In this document: piece by piece, positions 41,767-52,344 of the stretch
Layout of the letters: each line of letters starts with the position of its first letter
Numbering within the stretch: the stretch's first letter is position 1
Assembly: GCA_003281685.1 (NCBI GenBank)
Contig: QCBH01000006.1
Coordinates: forward strand, 1 to 64,000
Direction of reading: 5' to 3'
Origin: Prochlorococcus sp. AG-347-E23
GTDB taxonomy: Bacteria > Cyanobacteriota > Cyanobacteriia > PCC-6307 > Cyanobiaceae
DNA: 64,000 bases
Made by a program: the position numbers and the translations under genes
The notes under the pieces: generated by a model
Seen by the model: the letters and a program-made list of their open reading frames with translations, nothing else
The model's database searches: none
Told to the model about the DNA's origin: nothing

Positions 41767-42006
41767 TTAATTTTTAAGTTCTTTTTTTATTTTAATATTA
41801 TTTAAATCACACCAAAGGTTGATATTTTTAATATCAATATTTTCCGTATGAATATCACAATCTTTCAAATATTCATCTATTAATGAATCTCGCATCAAAT
41901 CCCTTAAGACGCCACTCCGTCTCAACTTACCATAACTCATGTTTTGCAGATCTAGTGAAATACTTTTTAAAAAGAATTTTTTTTCGTTATTTTTCAGATT
42001 TTTCAC
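41767..42006 (-). CDS. unknown small charged protein
   Basis: A 79-residue Lys/Asp/Asn-rich protein without a family I recognise. It appears helical in the first 50 residues, with SGVLRDLMRDSLIDEYLKDCD as its most structured part (here RRSGVLRDLMRDSLID). It lies 43 bases upstream of the NTF2-like gene on the same strand and could be co-transcribed with it. The coding call is moderate: the reading frame is clean, but the composition is close to the AT-rich background. Confidence 0.5.
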   Translation of the reverse strand: MKNLKNNEKKFFLKSISLDLQNMSYGKLRRSGVLRDLMRDSLIDEYLKDCDIHTENIDIKNINLWCDLNNIKIKKELKN

Positions 42007-42153
42007 TAATCTAATAGCAGTGATGTTTATTATATAACTTTAAATAAAACCATATTCGGTAAATTAAATACTTTTATGGCTTCTAGATGAAGATTCTTTG
42101 ATGCATATCTACTACATCTATAAGAATTAGATAGACTAATTAAATTTTTAAAA

Positions 42154-42224
42154 GCGGATGAAGAGATTCGAACTCTCGACATTCTCCTTGGCAAGGAGAT
42201 GCTCTACCACTGAGCTACATCCGC
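42154..42224 (-). tRNA. tRNA-Gly (anticodon GCC)
   Basis: The reverse complement gives a complete 71-base cloverleaf: acceptor GCGGAUG/CAUCCGC, D arm GCUC/GAGC, anticodon stem UCUCC/GGAGA around UUGCCAA, T loop UUCGAAU. The anticodon GCC reads GGC and GGU. CCA is not encoded. A T/A-rich stretch follows the 3' end. Confidence 0.97.
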
Positions 42225-42285
42225 ATAACTTTTTTATTTTATCTCAAAGAAGGGATCAATGATAAAAATAATTAAATTTTTTCAA

Positions 42286-42762
42286 TTAATTTAAATTTTT
42301 AATTAAGGATCCCATCTCAATTGCTTGTAAAGCATAATTCCAACCAAGATTATTTTTAATCCCTGCTCTTTCTAAAGCCTGCTGCATAGTATCAGTAGTT
42401 AAAACTCCAAAAATAATTGGGACATTATTTTCATTGGAAACTTGTGAAATACCTTTGCTCGCCTCAGATATAACTACATCATAGTGGGAAGTTTCACCAC
42501 GTATCACAGCCCCAAGAGCAATTACAACGTCATAACTCTTTTTTTTCATGAGGGTTTTAGCTGCGATTGGTAATTCGAATGAACCAGGAACCCAAACTAT
42601 ATCTACTTGATTGCTTAATTCAGAAGTATCTAAACCATGTCTTTTTAGACAATCAAGACATCCAGATAGAATTTTATTTGTAATTAAATCATTAAATCTT
42701 GCTATTACAATCCCAACTTTTAAAGTAGAGGCATTAGTAAAAGAACCCTCAAAAATAGCCAT
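42286..42762 (-). CDS. ribH: 6,7-dimethyl-8-ribityllumazine synthase
   Basis: A 158-residue enzyme for the penultimate step of riboflavin synthesis. The blocks [15 protein letters not shown] near the N-terminus, [12 protein letters not shown], and [16 protein letters not shown] (catalytic histidine 93) define the family. It forms large homo-oligomers in other bacteria. It follows psbZ by about 50 bases on the same strand, a pairing that I recall as common in marine cyanobacteria. Confidence 0.96.
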   Translation of the reverse strand: MAIFEGSFTNASTLKVGIVIARFNDLITNKILSGCLDCLKRHGLDTSELSNQVDIVWVPGSFELPIAAKTLMKKKSYDVVIALGAVIRGETSHYDVVISEASKGISQVSNENNVPIIFGVLTTDTMQQALERAGIKNNLGWNYALQAIEMGSLIKNLN

Positions 42763-42811
42763 TAAATTTTACTTAGATATATTAATAGACTCTCATGAAA
42801 AGGTATTAAGT

Positions 42812-43009
42812 TCAAACTAATGAAGAAACTATCCCCGTAACAAAAACCAAAACAACCCAAACAGCAGCAATAGAATAAATTTTTCTCCTACTTTCTCTCT
42901 GTCCTTCCTCAGTAGAAGGTTGAGTCACATATAAAACGGGTACTCCAACTACCGCTATTAAAGAAGCAAATAATAGAGCATTTACGAAGAAGAAGTTAAC
43001 AGCCTGCAT
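42812..43009 (-). CDS. psbZ: photosystem II protein PsbZ
   Basis: A 65-residue, two-helix membrane subunit of the photosystem II core (plastid Ycf9). Helix 1 is about residues 4-27 with LIAVVGVPVLYVT, and helix 2 is 46-64 with AVWVVLVFVTGIVSSLV. The short loop between them holds STEEGQRESRRK, facing the stroma in known structures. The length matches the family. A TATAAT at 43032-43037 gives a leader of about 16 bases. Confidence 0.93.
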   Translation of the reverse strand: MQAVNFFFVNALLFASLIAVVGVPVLYVTQPSTEEGQRESRRKIYSIAAVWVVLVFVTGIVSSLV

Positions 43010-43031
43010 AATTCAGTCTTAGGTTTCAAAT

Positions 43032-43048
43032 ATTATAAATACTATAAT
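43032..43048. promoter_or_regulatory. overlapping -10 boxes of psbZ and mutS
   Basis: The minus strand reads TATAAT at 43032-43037 (toward psbZ), and the plus strand reads TATAAT at 43043-43048 (toward mutS). The two divergent promoters therefore appear to lie back to back. An octamer TTTACATA at 43078-43085, upstream of psbZ, matches one half of the HLR1 element, but no second half is convincing. Confidence 0.4.
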
Positions 43049-43149
43049 CTCATGAAAATGAGAATTATTAGAGAAAATTTACATACTTTAGCCACTTTAA
43101 ATGCAAAAAAAAAATTTCTACCTAATATCTATTTAGGAATTAAAAAAGT

Positions 43150-45891
43150 ATGCAAGAAGATACGATAATTCAAAAGAATCTATTTGCGATTGGTAATGAT
43201 AATAATGAGCAAAAAGAAATAACAAAAATTCCAGAAGATTTATCTTTGGAAGATTTAAAAAACGAATCGCAAAAAAGACCCAGACAAAGAAAAAATTCAA
43301 CTAATTTAATAAATAAACTCAAGACTGATTTAATTTCAAATAACAAAAATGTTTGCATCAATGAAGAATCTTATAGCTATAAAACAGTTTCAAAACTGAA
43401 ATTAACTCCTGTAATGAAGCATTATGTAACTCTAAAAGAAGAAAATAAAGATAGGTTATTACTTTATAGATTAGGAGATTTTTTTGAATGTTTTTTTGAG
43501 GACGCTGTATTAATATCTAACCTTTTAGAAATAACGCTTACCAGTAAAGATGCTGGCAAAGAGATTGGTAAGATCCCTATGGCAGGGGTTCCCCATCATG
43601 CAATGGAGAGATACTGTGCTGATTTAATTAAAAAAAATTATTCTGTGGTTATATGCGATCAATTAGAAAAAAGTTCTGGAAATTATGGGACTCCAATTAA
43701 AAGAGGAATAACAAGAATAATTACTCCTGGAACTGTAATTGAAGAGGGGATGTTGATAGCAAAGAAAAATAATTGGATTACTGCTATTTACTTATCAGAA
43801 GAAAACTCAGATCAATCTTATGAATGGGGGATATCAAAAGCTGATGTGAGCACAGGAGAATTAATAACTTTAGAAGGCCAATCTCTGTCAAAACTATTTG
43901 ATGAAATTATTAAATTAGATTCTTCAGAAATCATTGTAGGAAGCAATGCAGTAAGAAATTTATTAATTAAAGGAAATAGTCAAATTACATATACTGTTTC
44001 TCAAGAGACTAATTTCGGAATTAATGAAGCAAATTATCTAATAAAAAATTATTTCCAAATTGCAAACCTAGAGGGAATAGGACTTAAAAATTTAAACAAT
44101 GCAACTAGATCACTTGGAGGTTTATTAAATTATTTAGAAAAAATTAATCCTTCAAATTTAGATAAAGATTCTTCTTTAAAAATCTCATTAGACTTTCCAC
44201 AAATCCAATATGTTCACAACAAATTAATTATTGATTATCAAACTCAAAAAAACTTAGAAATCAACAATACACAAAGAGAAAACAATTATGTAGGTTCGCT
44301 ACTATGGAGTATTGATAGAACTTATACTTGCATGGGTGCAAGGTGTTTAAGAAGGTGGATAGATTCACCACTATTAAACGTTAATGAAATTTATAAAAGA
44401 CAAAATATAATAACAAACTTTATTGAATCTAAAAAATTACGTACAGATACCCAAAATTTACTTAGAGCAATGGGTGATTTAGAAAGACTTTCAGGTAGAG
44501 CTTGTGCAGGACATGCAAGTCCCAGAGACTTAATTGCAATAGCTGAAGGTTTAAAAAAATTGCCTAGACTAAAATCCATAATTGAATTATTTGAATATGA
44601 TCTCCCAGATTGGACTGATCAATTAAAAAATATTGATGAAGGACTCTTAGAATTAGCTGATAATATAAGTTTTAAACTAATAGAAAATCCTCCTCTAAAT
44701 ATTAGCGAAGGAGGCATGATCCACAATGGTGTTGACAATATATTAGATGGTTTACGTAATTTAATGGATGATTACTCTGAGTGGCTAAATAAAGAGGAAT
44801 TAAAAGAAAGAAAAATTAGCAAAATTTCAAACCTAAAAATTCAATTTCATAAAAATTTTGGGTACTACATTTCTATAAATAAATCAAAAGTTAATTTAGC
44901 TCCACAACATTGGATCAAAAGGCAAACACTTACAAATGAAGAAAGGTATGTCACTTCAGAAATTAAAAATAAAGAAAATAAGATTTTCCAAATAAAAAGT
45001 AGAGCTTCATCAAGAGAATATGAAATTTTCAGTGAATTAAGAAGTATAGTTGCTGAAAAAACAAAACAAATAAGATCAATCGCAAAATCTATAGCATCTC
45101 TTGATGCATTGCTAGGTTTATCAATTACTTCAGTAGAAAACAATTTTATAAAACCTTCATTAATACCAATTAGTGATTCAATGACAAAAAATAATACAAA
45201 AATTATCTCAGGAAGAAATCCAATTGTAGAGCAATTATTAAATGATAAAAAGTTTATAGCAAACGATATCTCTTTTGATGATAATCAAAAATTAATTATA
45301 TTAACAGGTCCCAATGCAAGCGGAAAAAGTTGCTTTATAAGACAACTTGGTTTAATACAAATTCTCGCACAAATTGGTAGCTTTGTTCCTGCTAATAATG
45401 CTGAAATCAAGATTGCAGATAGGATTTTTACAAGAATTGGGGCTGTTGATGATCAATCATCTGGACAATCAACATTTATGGTAGAGATGTCCGAAACTGC
45501 ATCGATTCTAAATCAGGCAACTTCTAGCTCACTAGTTTTACTTGATGAGATAGGTAGAGGAACATCTACTTTTGATGGACTTTCAATAGCTTGGTCAGTA
45601 AGTGAATATCTTGCAAAAAAAATTCAATGTAATACTATTTTTGCAACTCACTATCATGAGCTGAATTATTTAAAAAATTCAAATAAGAATATACAAAATT
45701 TTCAAGTTTTAGTAGAACAAAATAATGATCAACTATTTTTTAGTCACAGGATTGTCAAAGGGGGCTCAAACAAAAGCTACGGTATAGAAGCAGCTAAATT
45801 AGCAGGAGTTCCAAAAGAAGTTATTGAAAAAGCAAAATCAGTTTTAAATTCTTTAGAAAAGAATAATAAATTAAATTATGATATTCAGTAG
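43150..45891 (+). CDS. mutS: DNA mismatch repair protein MutS
   Basis: A 913-residue mismatch-recognition ATPase. A poorly conserved N-terminal extension of about 85 residues (N/K/E-rich) precedes the mismatch domain, where the Phe-x-Glu motif appears as F111-x-E113 in [11 protein letters not shown]. Walker A is [14 protein letters not shown], the Walker B/signature region [14 protein letters not shown], and the following FATHYHEL is conserved. The helix-turn-helix dimer region ends near VIEKAKSVL. It diverges from psbZ over 140 bases and is convergent with cobH. Confidence 0.96.
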   Translation: MQEDTIIQKNLFAIGNDNNEQKEITKIPEDLSLEDLKNESQKRPRQRKNSTNLINKLKTDLISNNKNVCINEESYSYKTVSKLKLTPVMKHYVTLKEENKDRLLLYRLGDFFECFFEDAVLISNLLEITLTSKDAGKEIGKIPMAGVPHHAMERYCADLIKKNYSVVICDQLEKSSGNYGTPIKRGITRIITPGTVIEEGMLIAKKNNWITAIYLSEENSDQSYEWGISKADVSTGELITLEGQSLSKLFDEIIKLDSSEIIVGSNAVRNLLIKGNSQITYTVSQETNFGINEANYLIKNYFQIANLEGIGLKNLNNATRSLGGLLNYLEKINPSNLDKDSSLKISLDFPQIQYVHNKLIIDYQTQKNLEINNTQRENNYVGSLLWSIDRTYTCMGARCLRRWIDSPLLNVNEIYKRQNIITNFIESKKLRTDTQNLLRAMGDLERLSGRACAGHASPRDLIAIAEGLKKLPRLKSIIELFEYDLPDWTDQLKNIDEGLLELADNISFKLIENPPLNISEGGMIHNGVDNILDGLRNLMDDYSEWLNKEELKERKISKISNLKIQFHKNFGYYISINKSKVNLAPQHWIKRQTLTNEERYVTSEIKNKENKIFQIKSRASSREYEIFSELRSIVAEKTKQIRSIAKSIASLDALLGLSITSVENNFIKPSLIPISDSMTKNNTKIISGRNPIVEQLLNDKKFIANDISFDDNQKLIILTGPNASGKSCFIRQLGLIQILAQIGSFVPANNAEIKIADRIFTRIGAVDDQSSGQSTFMVEMSETASILNQATSSSLVLLDEIGRGTSTFDGLSIAWSVSEYLAKKIQCNTIFATHYHELNYLKNSNKNIQNFQVLVEQNNDQLFFSHRIVKGGSNKSYGIEAAKLAGVPKEVIEKAKSVLNSLEKNNKLNYDIQ

Positions 45892-45922
45892 ATTTTTGAC
45901 ATTTTTATAAGATATATACTTT

Positions 45923-46546
45923 TTAAATAGCTTCCCTCAACAAGGCATTAACTACAGCAGCTGCCATGGCAGCACCCCCTCTAGTTGAATTCAAGACTAT
46001 TCTAGGAAGATCAGTGGAAATCAGTTTGTTTTTGCTTTTCTCTACTCCAATAAATCCAACAGGCATTCCGATAATTAAACTAGGTAAATTTTTTGCATTC
46101 TCTAAAATATCAATTAGATAAGTTAAAGCTGTAGGCGAACTGCCAATAACTACAATAGGTGATTTGCTTCCAGAATATTTAGCAGATAACTCCTTCCAAC
46201 CTTCACTTAAGCCATATGCAGTTTTAGTTAACTCTGTCTGCTTATTTTCTCCGAACCACATTCTCGCCGTGAAGACTTTATTTCTAGTGGTATTCACTGC
46301 CATAGATTTTATAGCTGCTGCAGCCATATCGGTATCAGTCAAAATCGGAGCACCATTTTTAAGTGCTTGAAGCCCATTTTCGCAAGCACCTTCACTAAAA
46401 TTAATAAGATTTTGAACTGAAAAATCTCCTGAGGTATGGACTAATCTCTCTAAAACTTTTTTTTCCAAATAATTTAGATCATTGGCTCCTAATTGAGATC
46501 TTATAAATCTGATGCTTTCCAAAAAAATTGGATGATCTATTACCAT
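45923..46546 (-). CDS. cobH: precorrin-8X methylmutase
   Basis: A 207-residue enzyme (CobH/CbiC) that migrates a methyl group to form hydrogenobyrinic or cobyrinic acid in cobamide synthesis. The catalytic histidine is probably H37 in LERLVHTSGDF. Other blocks are GAPILTDTDMAAAAI, PSLIIGMPVGFIGVEKSK and STRGGAAMAAAVVNALL near the C-terminus. Marine picocyanobacteria make pseudocobalamin, so this is consistent. Gaps to mutS and holA are 31 and 58 bases. Confidence 0.95.
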   Translation of the reverse strand: MVIDHPIFLESIRFIRSQLGANDLNYLEKKVLERLVHTSGDFSVQNLINFSEGACENGLQALKNGAPILTDTDMAAAAIKSMAVNTTRNKVFTARMWFGENKQTELTKTAYGLSEGWKELSAKYSGSKSPIVVIGSSPTALTYLIDILENAKNLPSLIIGMPVGFIGVEKSKNKLISTDLPRIVLNSTRGGAAMAAAVVNALLREAI

Positions 46547-46604
46547 TAAATTTAATTTGTGTTAGAAGTAATCATAGTTAGTATATGGTTTTTATTGAGC
46601 GATT

Positions 46605-47606
46605 ATGCCAATACAAATATTATGGGGTAATGATCTAAATGCTCAAAATACATTTATTCAAAAATTAATTGATAACGAAGTATCCAAGGAATGGAAAGAA
46701 ATAAACGTAACTAATTTAAATGGAGATGATGATGAGCAAGTCAATCAAGCTTTTGATGAAGTTGTTACACCTCCTTTTGGAGATGGATACAGAATAGTTA
46801 CATTGAAAAATAATCCAATTTTTACCGCAAAACATGAGGATCTAAGAATTAAATTTGAAAAAATTCATGACACTATACCTAAAAATACTTATTTCATTTT
46901 ACAAAATACAAAAAAACCAGACTCAAGACTAAAGAGTACTAAATTTTTACAAAAACTTATCAAAAATAATTTAGCCAAAGAAAAATCATTTTCTTTACCA
47001 GAAATCTGGGACTATGAGGGACAAAAAAGATTCTTAGAAGATGCAGCAAATGAAATGAATATTAAAATTGATGAAAATGCAGCCGAATTAATTATTGATT
47101 CTGTTGGAAATGATAGCTTTAAATTAATAAATGAATTAGCTAAAGCAAAAACATACCTTTCTGCAGTATCAAGTGATTTGAATTCACAACTTTTTCTCAA
47201 AAGTATTGATGTAAAAAAAATATTTAGTGATCATCAATCCAACATTTTCAAAATCATTGATCTTCTCTTACAAAAAAATATTAATGAAAGCCTCATTGAA
47301 ATAAATTATTCCTTACAGAAAGGAGAACCTCCTTTAAGACTAAATGCAGGTTTAATTAGTCAGATAAGAATTCATACAATTATAAAATTAGCAGGTAATT
47401 CAGAAAACGATAATGCGGAAAAAATTTGTAATCTTGCAGGCATTTCTAATCCAAAAAGAATTTTTTTTATTCGTAAAAAAGTCAAAAATGTATCTCAAGA
47501 ATATCTAATAAATTTAATGAGTAATTTATTAGATATTGAATCATTACTAAAACAAGGTAATAATCCTATAAATGTTTTTACAGAGAATTTAATTAATTTA
47601 AGTTAA
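46605..47606 (+). CDS. holA: DNA polymerase III delta subunit
   Basis: A 333-residue clamp-loader wrench subunit that opens the sliding clamp. The fold is a divergent AAA+ protein without a working P-loop: it begins IQILWGNDLNAQNTFIQ and has the VVTPPFGDGYRIVTLK strand and the LLQKNINESLIEINYSLQKG helical C-terminal region. Pattern and length match bacterial HolA, which is weakly conserved. The neighbour lysC follows 39 bases on. Its partner DnaX is also in this window (61142). Confidence 0.87.
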   Translation: MPIQILWGNDLNAQNTFIQKLIDNEVSKEWKEINVTNLNGDDDEQVNQAFDEVVTPPFGDGYRIVTLKNNPIFTAKHEDLRIKFEKIHDTIPKNTYFILQNTKKPDSRLKSTKFLQKLIKNNLAKEKSFSLPEIWDYEGQKRFLEDAANEMNIKIDENAAELIIDSVGNDSFKLINELAKAKTYLSAVSSDLNSQLFLKSIDVKKIFSDHQSNIFKIIDLLLQKNINESLIEINYSLQKGEPPLRLNAGLISQIRIHTIIKLAGNSENDNAEKICNLAGISNPKRIFFIRKKVKNVSQEYLINLMSNLLDIESLLKQGNNPINVFTENLINLS

Positions 47607-47645
47607 CCAAATTATAAGTTCAAGAATTTACATTATGATTTAAAT

Positions 47646-49406
47646 ATGGCTTTACTAGTAAAAAAATTTGGCGGTACTTCTGTCGGTAATATTAAAAAAA
47701 TTAAAAATATTGCAACTAGCATTTGTCAAAGTAAAGAAGCAGGAAATGAAATTGTCGTAGTTGTCTCTGCCATGGGGCAAACTACAGATGATTTAAATTT
47801 TTTAGCGGAATCAATTAGTAAAAATCCTAATCGAAGAGAATTGGATATGCTTCTCTCAACTGGAGAGCAAGTAACCATAGCTCTTCTCGCAATGGTTTTA
47901 AACGAATACGGAATACCTGCAATTTCAATGACCGGTAGCCAAGTTGGAATTATTACTGAATCAATACATGGGAAAGCAAGAATTCTAGATATTAAAACAG
48001 AAAGAATCCAAAATTATATAAATCAGGGTTTTGTAGTTGTAGTGGCTGGATTTCAAGGAACAACATTAAGCCATACTGGTTCAATGGAAATTACAACTTT
48101 GGGTAGGGGTGGTTCAGATACTTCCGCAGTAGCTTTATCGACAGCTTTAGGAGCTGAGACTTGCGAAATTTATACAGACGTTCCAGGGGTTCTTACTACT
48201 GATCCAAGAATAGTTCCTAATGCAAAACTCTTAGATGAAATTAGCTGTGAAGAAATGCTTGAACTTGCAAGTGTCGGTGCTTCAGTTCTGCATCCAAGAG
48301 CAGTAGAAATTGCTCGCAATTATGGAATTAAATTATGTGTCAAATCAAGCCAAAGTGACTCAAATGGTACTCTCCTAGAAAGTCAAATCCAACCTCTCCC
48401 GCTCAAAAGAGGAAGCTTAGAATTGACAAAAACAGTTAATAGTCTTGAAGTATTAGAAAGCCAAGCAGTATTCAGTCTCTCAAATATTCCTGATAGGCCA
48501 GGGATTGCTGCACAAATATTTGAAAAACTTTCAGAAGCAAGTATTAATGTAGATTTAATCATACAAGCTACAAATGATGGAAATAATAACGATATTACAT
48601 TTACTGTTAGTGAATTAGAAGTTAAAAAGACTGCAGAACAATGTGAACTTATAACTAGTCAATTAGGAGGAGAATATAACCTAAAAACAAACATGACTAA
48701 ATTAAGTATTCAAGGAGCGGGCATTATGGGTAGACCTAGTGTTTCAGCTGATTTATTTGATACTTTATCTCAAGCGAATATTAATGTCAGGTTAATAGCT
48801 ACTAGTGAAATTAAAGTCAGCTGCGTAATTGAAATTAATAATATTCCAAAAGCTATTAGATTTGTTGCTGAGAAATTCAAGTTATCCGATACACAAATAT
48901 TTATTAATCCAATCAACGAAAAACAAGATCAACCTGAAGTAAGAGGAATTGCATTAGATAAAAACCAAGTGCAAGTAAGTTTTCGAAAACTGCCTGATCG
49001 TCCAGGTGTAGCAGCATCGATATGTTTAGCATTAGCTGAAAATAATTTACTTTTCGATACTATCGTGCAGTCTGAAAGAATTTCCTCTTTAAAAACTAAG
49101 GATATTAGTCTTACGATGAATAAACAAGATAGAGAAAAAGCTAACTTAGTTTTCGAGGCATTAACAAAAAAATTACCCGGATCATACATTGAAGATGGCC
49201 CTGCTATAGCCAAAGTAAGTACTGTTGGAGCAGGAATGGCATTTAAGGTTGGAACGGCTGGAAAAATATTTAGAGCATTGGCTGATCAAAATATCAATAT
49301 TGAAATGATTGCTACTAGTGAAATCAGAACTTCATGTATTGTCTTAGAAAAAGATTGTGACAAAGCAGTAAATGCGATTCATAATCATTTCGAATTAGAA
49401 AAATAA
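47646..49406 (+). CDS. lysC: aspartate kinase with four ACT domains
   Basis: A 586-residue enzyme for the first step from aspartate to lysine, threonine and methionine. The kinase domain starts LVKKFGGTSVGNIKKIKNIA and includes VVVVSAMGQTT and TTLGRGGSDTSAVAL. The C-terminal half carries two ACT pairs: LSNIPDRPGIAAQIF with INVRLIATSEIKVS, then KLPDRPGVAASIC with INIEMIATSEIRTS. The four-ACT layout is known for cyanobacterial aspartate kinases and binds lysine and threonine as feedback inhibitors. asd and dapA lie about 7-8 kb away. Confidence 0.96.
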   Translation: MALLVKKFGGTSVGNIKKIKNIATSICQSKEAGNEIVVVVSAMGQTTDDLNFLAESISKNPNRRELDMLLSTGEQVTIALLAMVLNEYGIPAISMTGSQVGIITESIHGKARILDIKTERIQNYINQGFVVVVAGFQGTTLSHTGSMEITTLGRGGSDTSAVALSTALGAETCEIYTDVPGVLTTDPRIVPNAKLLDEISCEEMLELASVGASVLHPRAVEIARNYGIKLCVKSSQSDSNGTLLESQIQPLPLKRGSLELTKTVNSLEVLESQAVFSLSNIPDRPGIAAQIFEKLSEASINVDLIIQATNDGNNNDITFTVSELEVKKTAEQCELITSQLGGEYNLKTNMTKLSIQGAGIMGRPSVSADLFDTLSQANINVRLIATSEIKVSCVIEINNIPKAIRFVAEKFKLSDTQIFINPINEKQDQPEVRGIALDKNQVQVSFRKLPDRPGVAASICLALAENNLLFDTIVQSERISSLKTKDISLTMNKQDREKANLVFEALTKKLPGSYIEDGPAIAKVSTVGAGMAFKVGTAGKIFRALADQNINIEMIATSEIRTSCIVLEKDCDKAVNAIHNHFELEK

Positions 49407-49413
49407 ATTATTT

Positions 49414-51453
49414 TTAACTATTTCTTGCCAATTTTTGTCTTAATTTTTTAATTCTATCCCTCAAATTTGCTGCTTCTTCAAAATTTAACTCTTTTGCAGC
49501 ATCTTTCATTTTAATTTCTAACTTTTCTATTAAGTCAGGCAATTCTTCGAGCAAACATTGGTGATCACTGGAATTAAGAATTGCGTCTGTTTTGTTATTA
49601 ACTATATTTATTAAATCTTTAGATAAACCACCAGCATCTAGTTTTCTAGAAAGTTCTAGAAAAGATAATATTGAATTTTCTATTTTTTTGCCTGCAGGTT
49701 TTGGAGTTATACAATTAACTTGGTTATATTTTTTTTGAATAGTTCTTCTTCTTTCAGTTTCAGATATTGCTTTTTTCATTGAATCTGTGAAGTTATCTGC
49801 ATAAAGCAAGGCAACACCTTCTACGTGTCTTGCAGCTCTTCCTATTGTTTGAATCAATGACCTTTCTGCTCTGAGAAAACCTTCTTTATCAGCATCTAGA
49901 ATGGCGACCAAGGATACTTCAGGAAGATCTAGTCCCTCTCTTAATAAATTAACTCCTACCAAAACATCATATTCGCCCATTCTAAGATCTTGAATAATTT
50001 CAATTCTTTCAATTGAATGAATTTCGGAATGCAAATATCTAACTCTTACTTTATTTTCAGATAAAAAATCAGTTAGATCTTCAGCCATTCTCTTAGTAAG
50101 TGTTGTCACTAGCACTCTTTGATTCTTTTCAGCTCTAATTCTTATTTCTGATAACAGATCTTCTATTTGGCCCTCACTAGGTCTTACATCAATTTCAGGA
50201 TCTAATACCCCAGTTGGTCTTATAACTTGCTCAATAAATTCACCATCGCATTGATCTAATTCCCATTGACCAGGGGTTGCACTTATAAATAATGTCTGTT
50301 TTGATTTTTGCCAAAATTCTTCACATTTTAAAGGTCTATTATCAGCAGCACTGGGCAATCTAAAACCATGATCTATTAGAACTTTTTTTCTAGATTGATC
50401 ACCATTGTACATCGCATGAAGTTGAGGACATGTTACATGACTCTCATCAACTACCAACAACCAATCTTTAGGAAAGTAATCTATTAAGCATTCTGGAGGT
50501 GAACCTTCCTCTCTACCTGATAAATGACGAGCGTAATTCTCAACTCCATTACAATAACCAACCTCTTTAAGCATTTCTAAATCATATTTTGTGCGTTGTT
50601 CTAGACGTTGAGCCTCTAATAATTTTCCTTCGTATGTAAATTTATCTAGTTGAGTTTTTAATTCACTTCTAATTGCAGTTATAGCACTCTCAAGTCTTTC
50701 TTTTGGAGTCACAAAATGCTTAGCTGGGTAAACGCTTACTTGTTCCAAACTTTCCAGTATTTCTCCTGTAGTAGGGTCAACATATCTAATAGCCTCGACT
50801 TCATCGCCAAATAATTCGATTCTTATTAATCTATCCTCATAAGCTGGACCGATTTCTAAAACATCTCCTTTAATTCTGAATCTACCTCTAGTAATTTCAA
50901 TGTCATTTCTAGTATATTGATTTTCAACGAGAGACCTCAAAAAAGAACGTAGATTTATTGATTTTCCAACTTCAAATTTAACTGCAGCTTTTAAATACTC
51001 ACTCGGAATACCAAGACCATAAATACAACTTATTGAGGCTACAACAATTACATCGTTTCTTTCAAATAATGAGCGTGTTGCAGAATGCCTAAGCATATCT
51101 ATTTCTTCATTAATCGAAGCCGTTTTGGCTATGTAGGTATCACTTACAGGTACATAAGCTTCAGGTTGATAATAATCGTAATAAGAAATGAAATACTCAA
51201 CAGCATTTTTTGGGAAAAATTCCCTTAATTCATTACATAGTTGTGCAGCTAACGTTTTGTTATGAGCTAATACAAGTGCTGGTCTTCCTGTTTGTTGAAT
51301 TACATTCGCAATGGTAAATGTTTTACCAGTTCCAGTAGCTCCTAAAAGAGTCTGAAACTCTTTACCAGTATTAACGCCTTTAACTAATTTTTTGATAGCT
51401 TCTGGTTGATCTCCATTTGGTTCGTAAGGAGCTTGAAGCTTATAGTTGTTCAT
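49414..51453 (-). CDS. uvrB: UvrABC damage-recognition helicase UvrB
   Basis: A 679-residue subunit of nucleotide excision repair that verifies DNA damage. Walker A is [16 protein letters not shown]. The beta-hairpin region contains [12 protein letters not shown], the DEAD-like box is VVDESHV, and the UvrC-interacting UVR motif lies at the C-terminus ([20 protein letters not shown]). I prefer ATG 51453 ([10 protein letters not shown]) to an upstream start at 51477, which adds eight atypical residues. It lies 29 bases after ycf23 on the same strand, probably in one operon. Confidence 0.96.
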   Translation of the reverse strand: MNNYKLQAPYEPNGDQPEAIKKLVKGVNTGKEFQTLLGATGTGKTFTIANVIQQTGRPALVLAHNKTLAAQLCNELREFFPKNAVEYFISYYDYYQPEAYVPVSDTYIAKTASINEEIDMLRHSATRSLFERNDVIVVASISCIYGLGIPSEYLKAAVKFEVGKSINLRSFLRSLVENQYTRNDIEITRGRFRIKGDVLEIGPAYEDRLIRIELFGDEVEAIRYVDPTTGEILESLEQVSVYPAKHFVTPKERLESAITAIRSELKTQLDKFTYEGKLLEAQRLEQRTKYDLEMLKEVGYCNGVENYARHLSGREEGSPPECLIDYFPKDWLLVVDESHVTCPQLHAMYNGDQSRKKVLIDHGFRLPSAADNRPLKCEEFWQKSKQTLFISATPGQWELDQCDGEFIEQVIRPTGVLDPEIDVRPSEGQIEDLLSEIRIRAEKNQRVLVTTLTKRMAEDLTDFLSENKVRVRYLHSEIHSIERIEIIQDLRMGEYDVLVGVNLLREGLDLPEVSLVAILDADKEGFLRAERSLIQTIGRAARHVEGVALLYADNFTDSMKKAISETERRRTIQKKYNQVNCITPKPAGKKIENSILSFLELSRKLDAGGLSKDLINIVNNKTDAILNSSDHQCLLEELPDLIEKLEIKMKDAAKELNFEEAANLRDRIKKLRQKLARNS

Positions 51454-51482
51454 CAAGCTAGTAGCAAAGGAATACAACTATA

Positions 51483-52259
51483 CTAAGAAATTTTTTCTCC
51501 AATTATTGAATTTTTCAAAGATTCTTTTAATCCCCTTACAACGGCAATCATTGATATTAAATCATCTAATTTATTAACTACAGATCCAACGCCAACTGCT
51601 GAGGCTCCAGATGATATTGCTAGTGGACAAGTTACTTGACTTAATCCAGAGGCACTCATGATTGGTATATTTAGAGATTGTTTCTTAAATTCTTGATGAA
51701 TAGCATAGGTAGCTGCAAGAGTTGGTACTGATTTTTCAAAAAAACCTTGAATTCCTGGAGAGTAAGGAGTAGAACTGGTGCCACCTTCTGTTTGAATAAT
51801 ATCAACACCTTCTTCCACTAGCTTTACAGCAAGATCAACTTGTTTATCAATAGGCATAGTATGAGGAACAGTTACTGATAAAGGAACATTAGGCAATAAA
51901 TCCCTTGTCTCTTTTGTAATGTTTAAAACTTTTTTAGCTGAAAAATTAATGCCTTTTTCATAAAAAGTATCGTAATTTCCTATTTCAATTAATGATGCTC
52001 CTGCTTTTACAGAATCTTGAAAGGATCGAGGTACTACTGAACTAACACAAACGGGTAGTGTTGAATTCTTAAGTGCTAAATCAACGAGTTCAGGTTTACA
52101 AGCAATATCGACAAGATCTGCGCCTCCTAATGAAGCAGCCTCAACAATTATTTTCACAGATTGAACATCAAAATTATTCAATCCTGAAATAACTTTGAGT
52201 AAAGATTTGATTCTTAACTCTTCTTTGATTTTTTGTGGCAAAAGATTAATCAGACTCAT
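51483..52259 (-). CDS. ycf23: Ycf23 / DUF561 TIM-barrel protein
   Basis: A 258-residue (beta/alpha)8-type protein of the Ycf23 (DUF561) family, found in cyanobacteria and algal plastids; its reaction is unknown. Visible blocks are KVISGLNNFDVQSVKII, LVDIACKPELV, SVTVPHTMPIDKQVDLA and TEGGTSSTPYSPGIQG. The end MSASGLSQVTCPLAI and SAVGVGSVVNK resembles phosphate-binding loops of barrel enzymes. It is probably co-transcribed with uvrB downstream; the reason for that link is not evident. Confidence 0.88.
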   Translation of the reverse strand: MSLINLLPQKIKEELRIKSLLKVISGLNNFDVQSVKIIVEAASLGGADLVDIACKPELVDLALKNSTLPVCVSSVVPRSFQDSVKAGASLIEIGNYDTFYEKGINFSAKKVLNITKETRDLLPNVPLSVTVPHTMPIDKQVDLAVKLVEEGVDIIQTEGGTSSTPYSPGIQGFFEKSVPTLAATYAIHQEFKKQSLNIPIMSASGLSQVTCPLAISSGASAVGVGSVVNKLDDLISMIAVVRGLKESLKNSIIGEKIS

Positions 52260-52289
52260 TTACTTAATGAATTTATTACCCGATTGTGA

Positions 52290-52310
52290 CATTGTTTTAG
52301 TAAAACAGTG
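52290..52310. promoter_or_regulatory. 21-bp palindrome upstream of tilS
   Basis: TGTTTTA-G-TAAAACA (52293-52307) is a perfect 7-1-7 palindrome, and CAT/GTG extends it to 21 bases with one mismatch. It is centred about 25 bases upstream of a TATTAT box (52325-52330) of tilS, thus near the expected -35 region. As RNA it could form an 8-bp hairpin followed by TTTTTT on the plus strand. Operator or attenuator cannot be separated by sight. Confidence 0.4.
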
Positions 52311-52344
52311 CATTTTTTAAAAAATATTATCTGAGCAACACAAA

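Noticed and set aside
52290-52310. LexA/SOS box controlling the ycf23-uvrB unit
   Set aside because: The palindrome does not match the GTAC-type cyanobacterial LexA pattern, so SOS control is not claimed.
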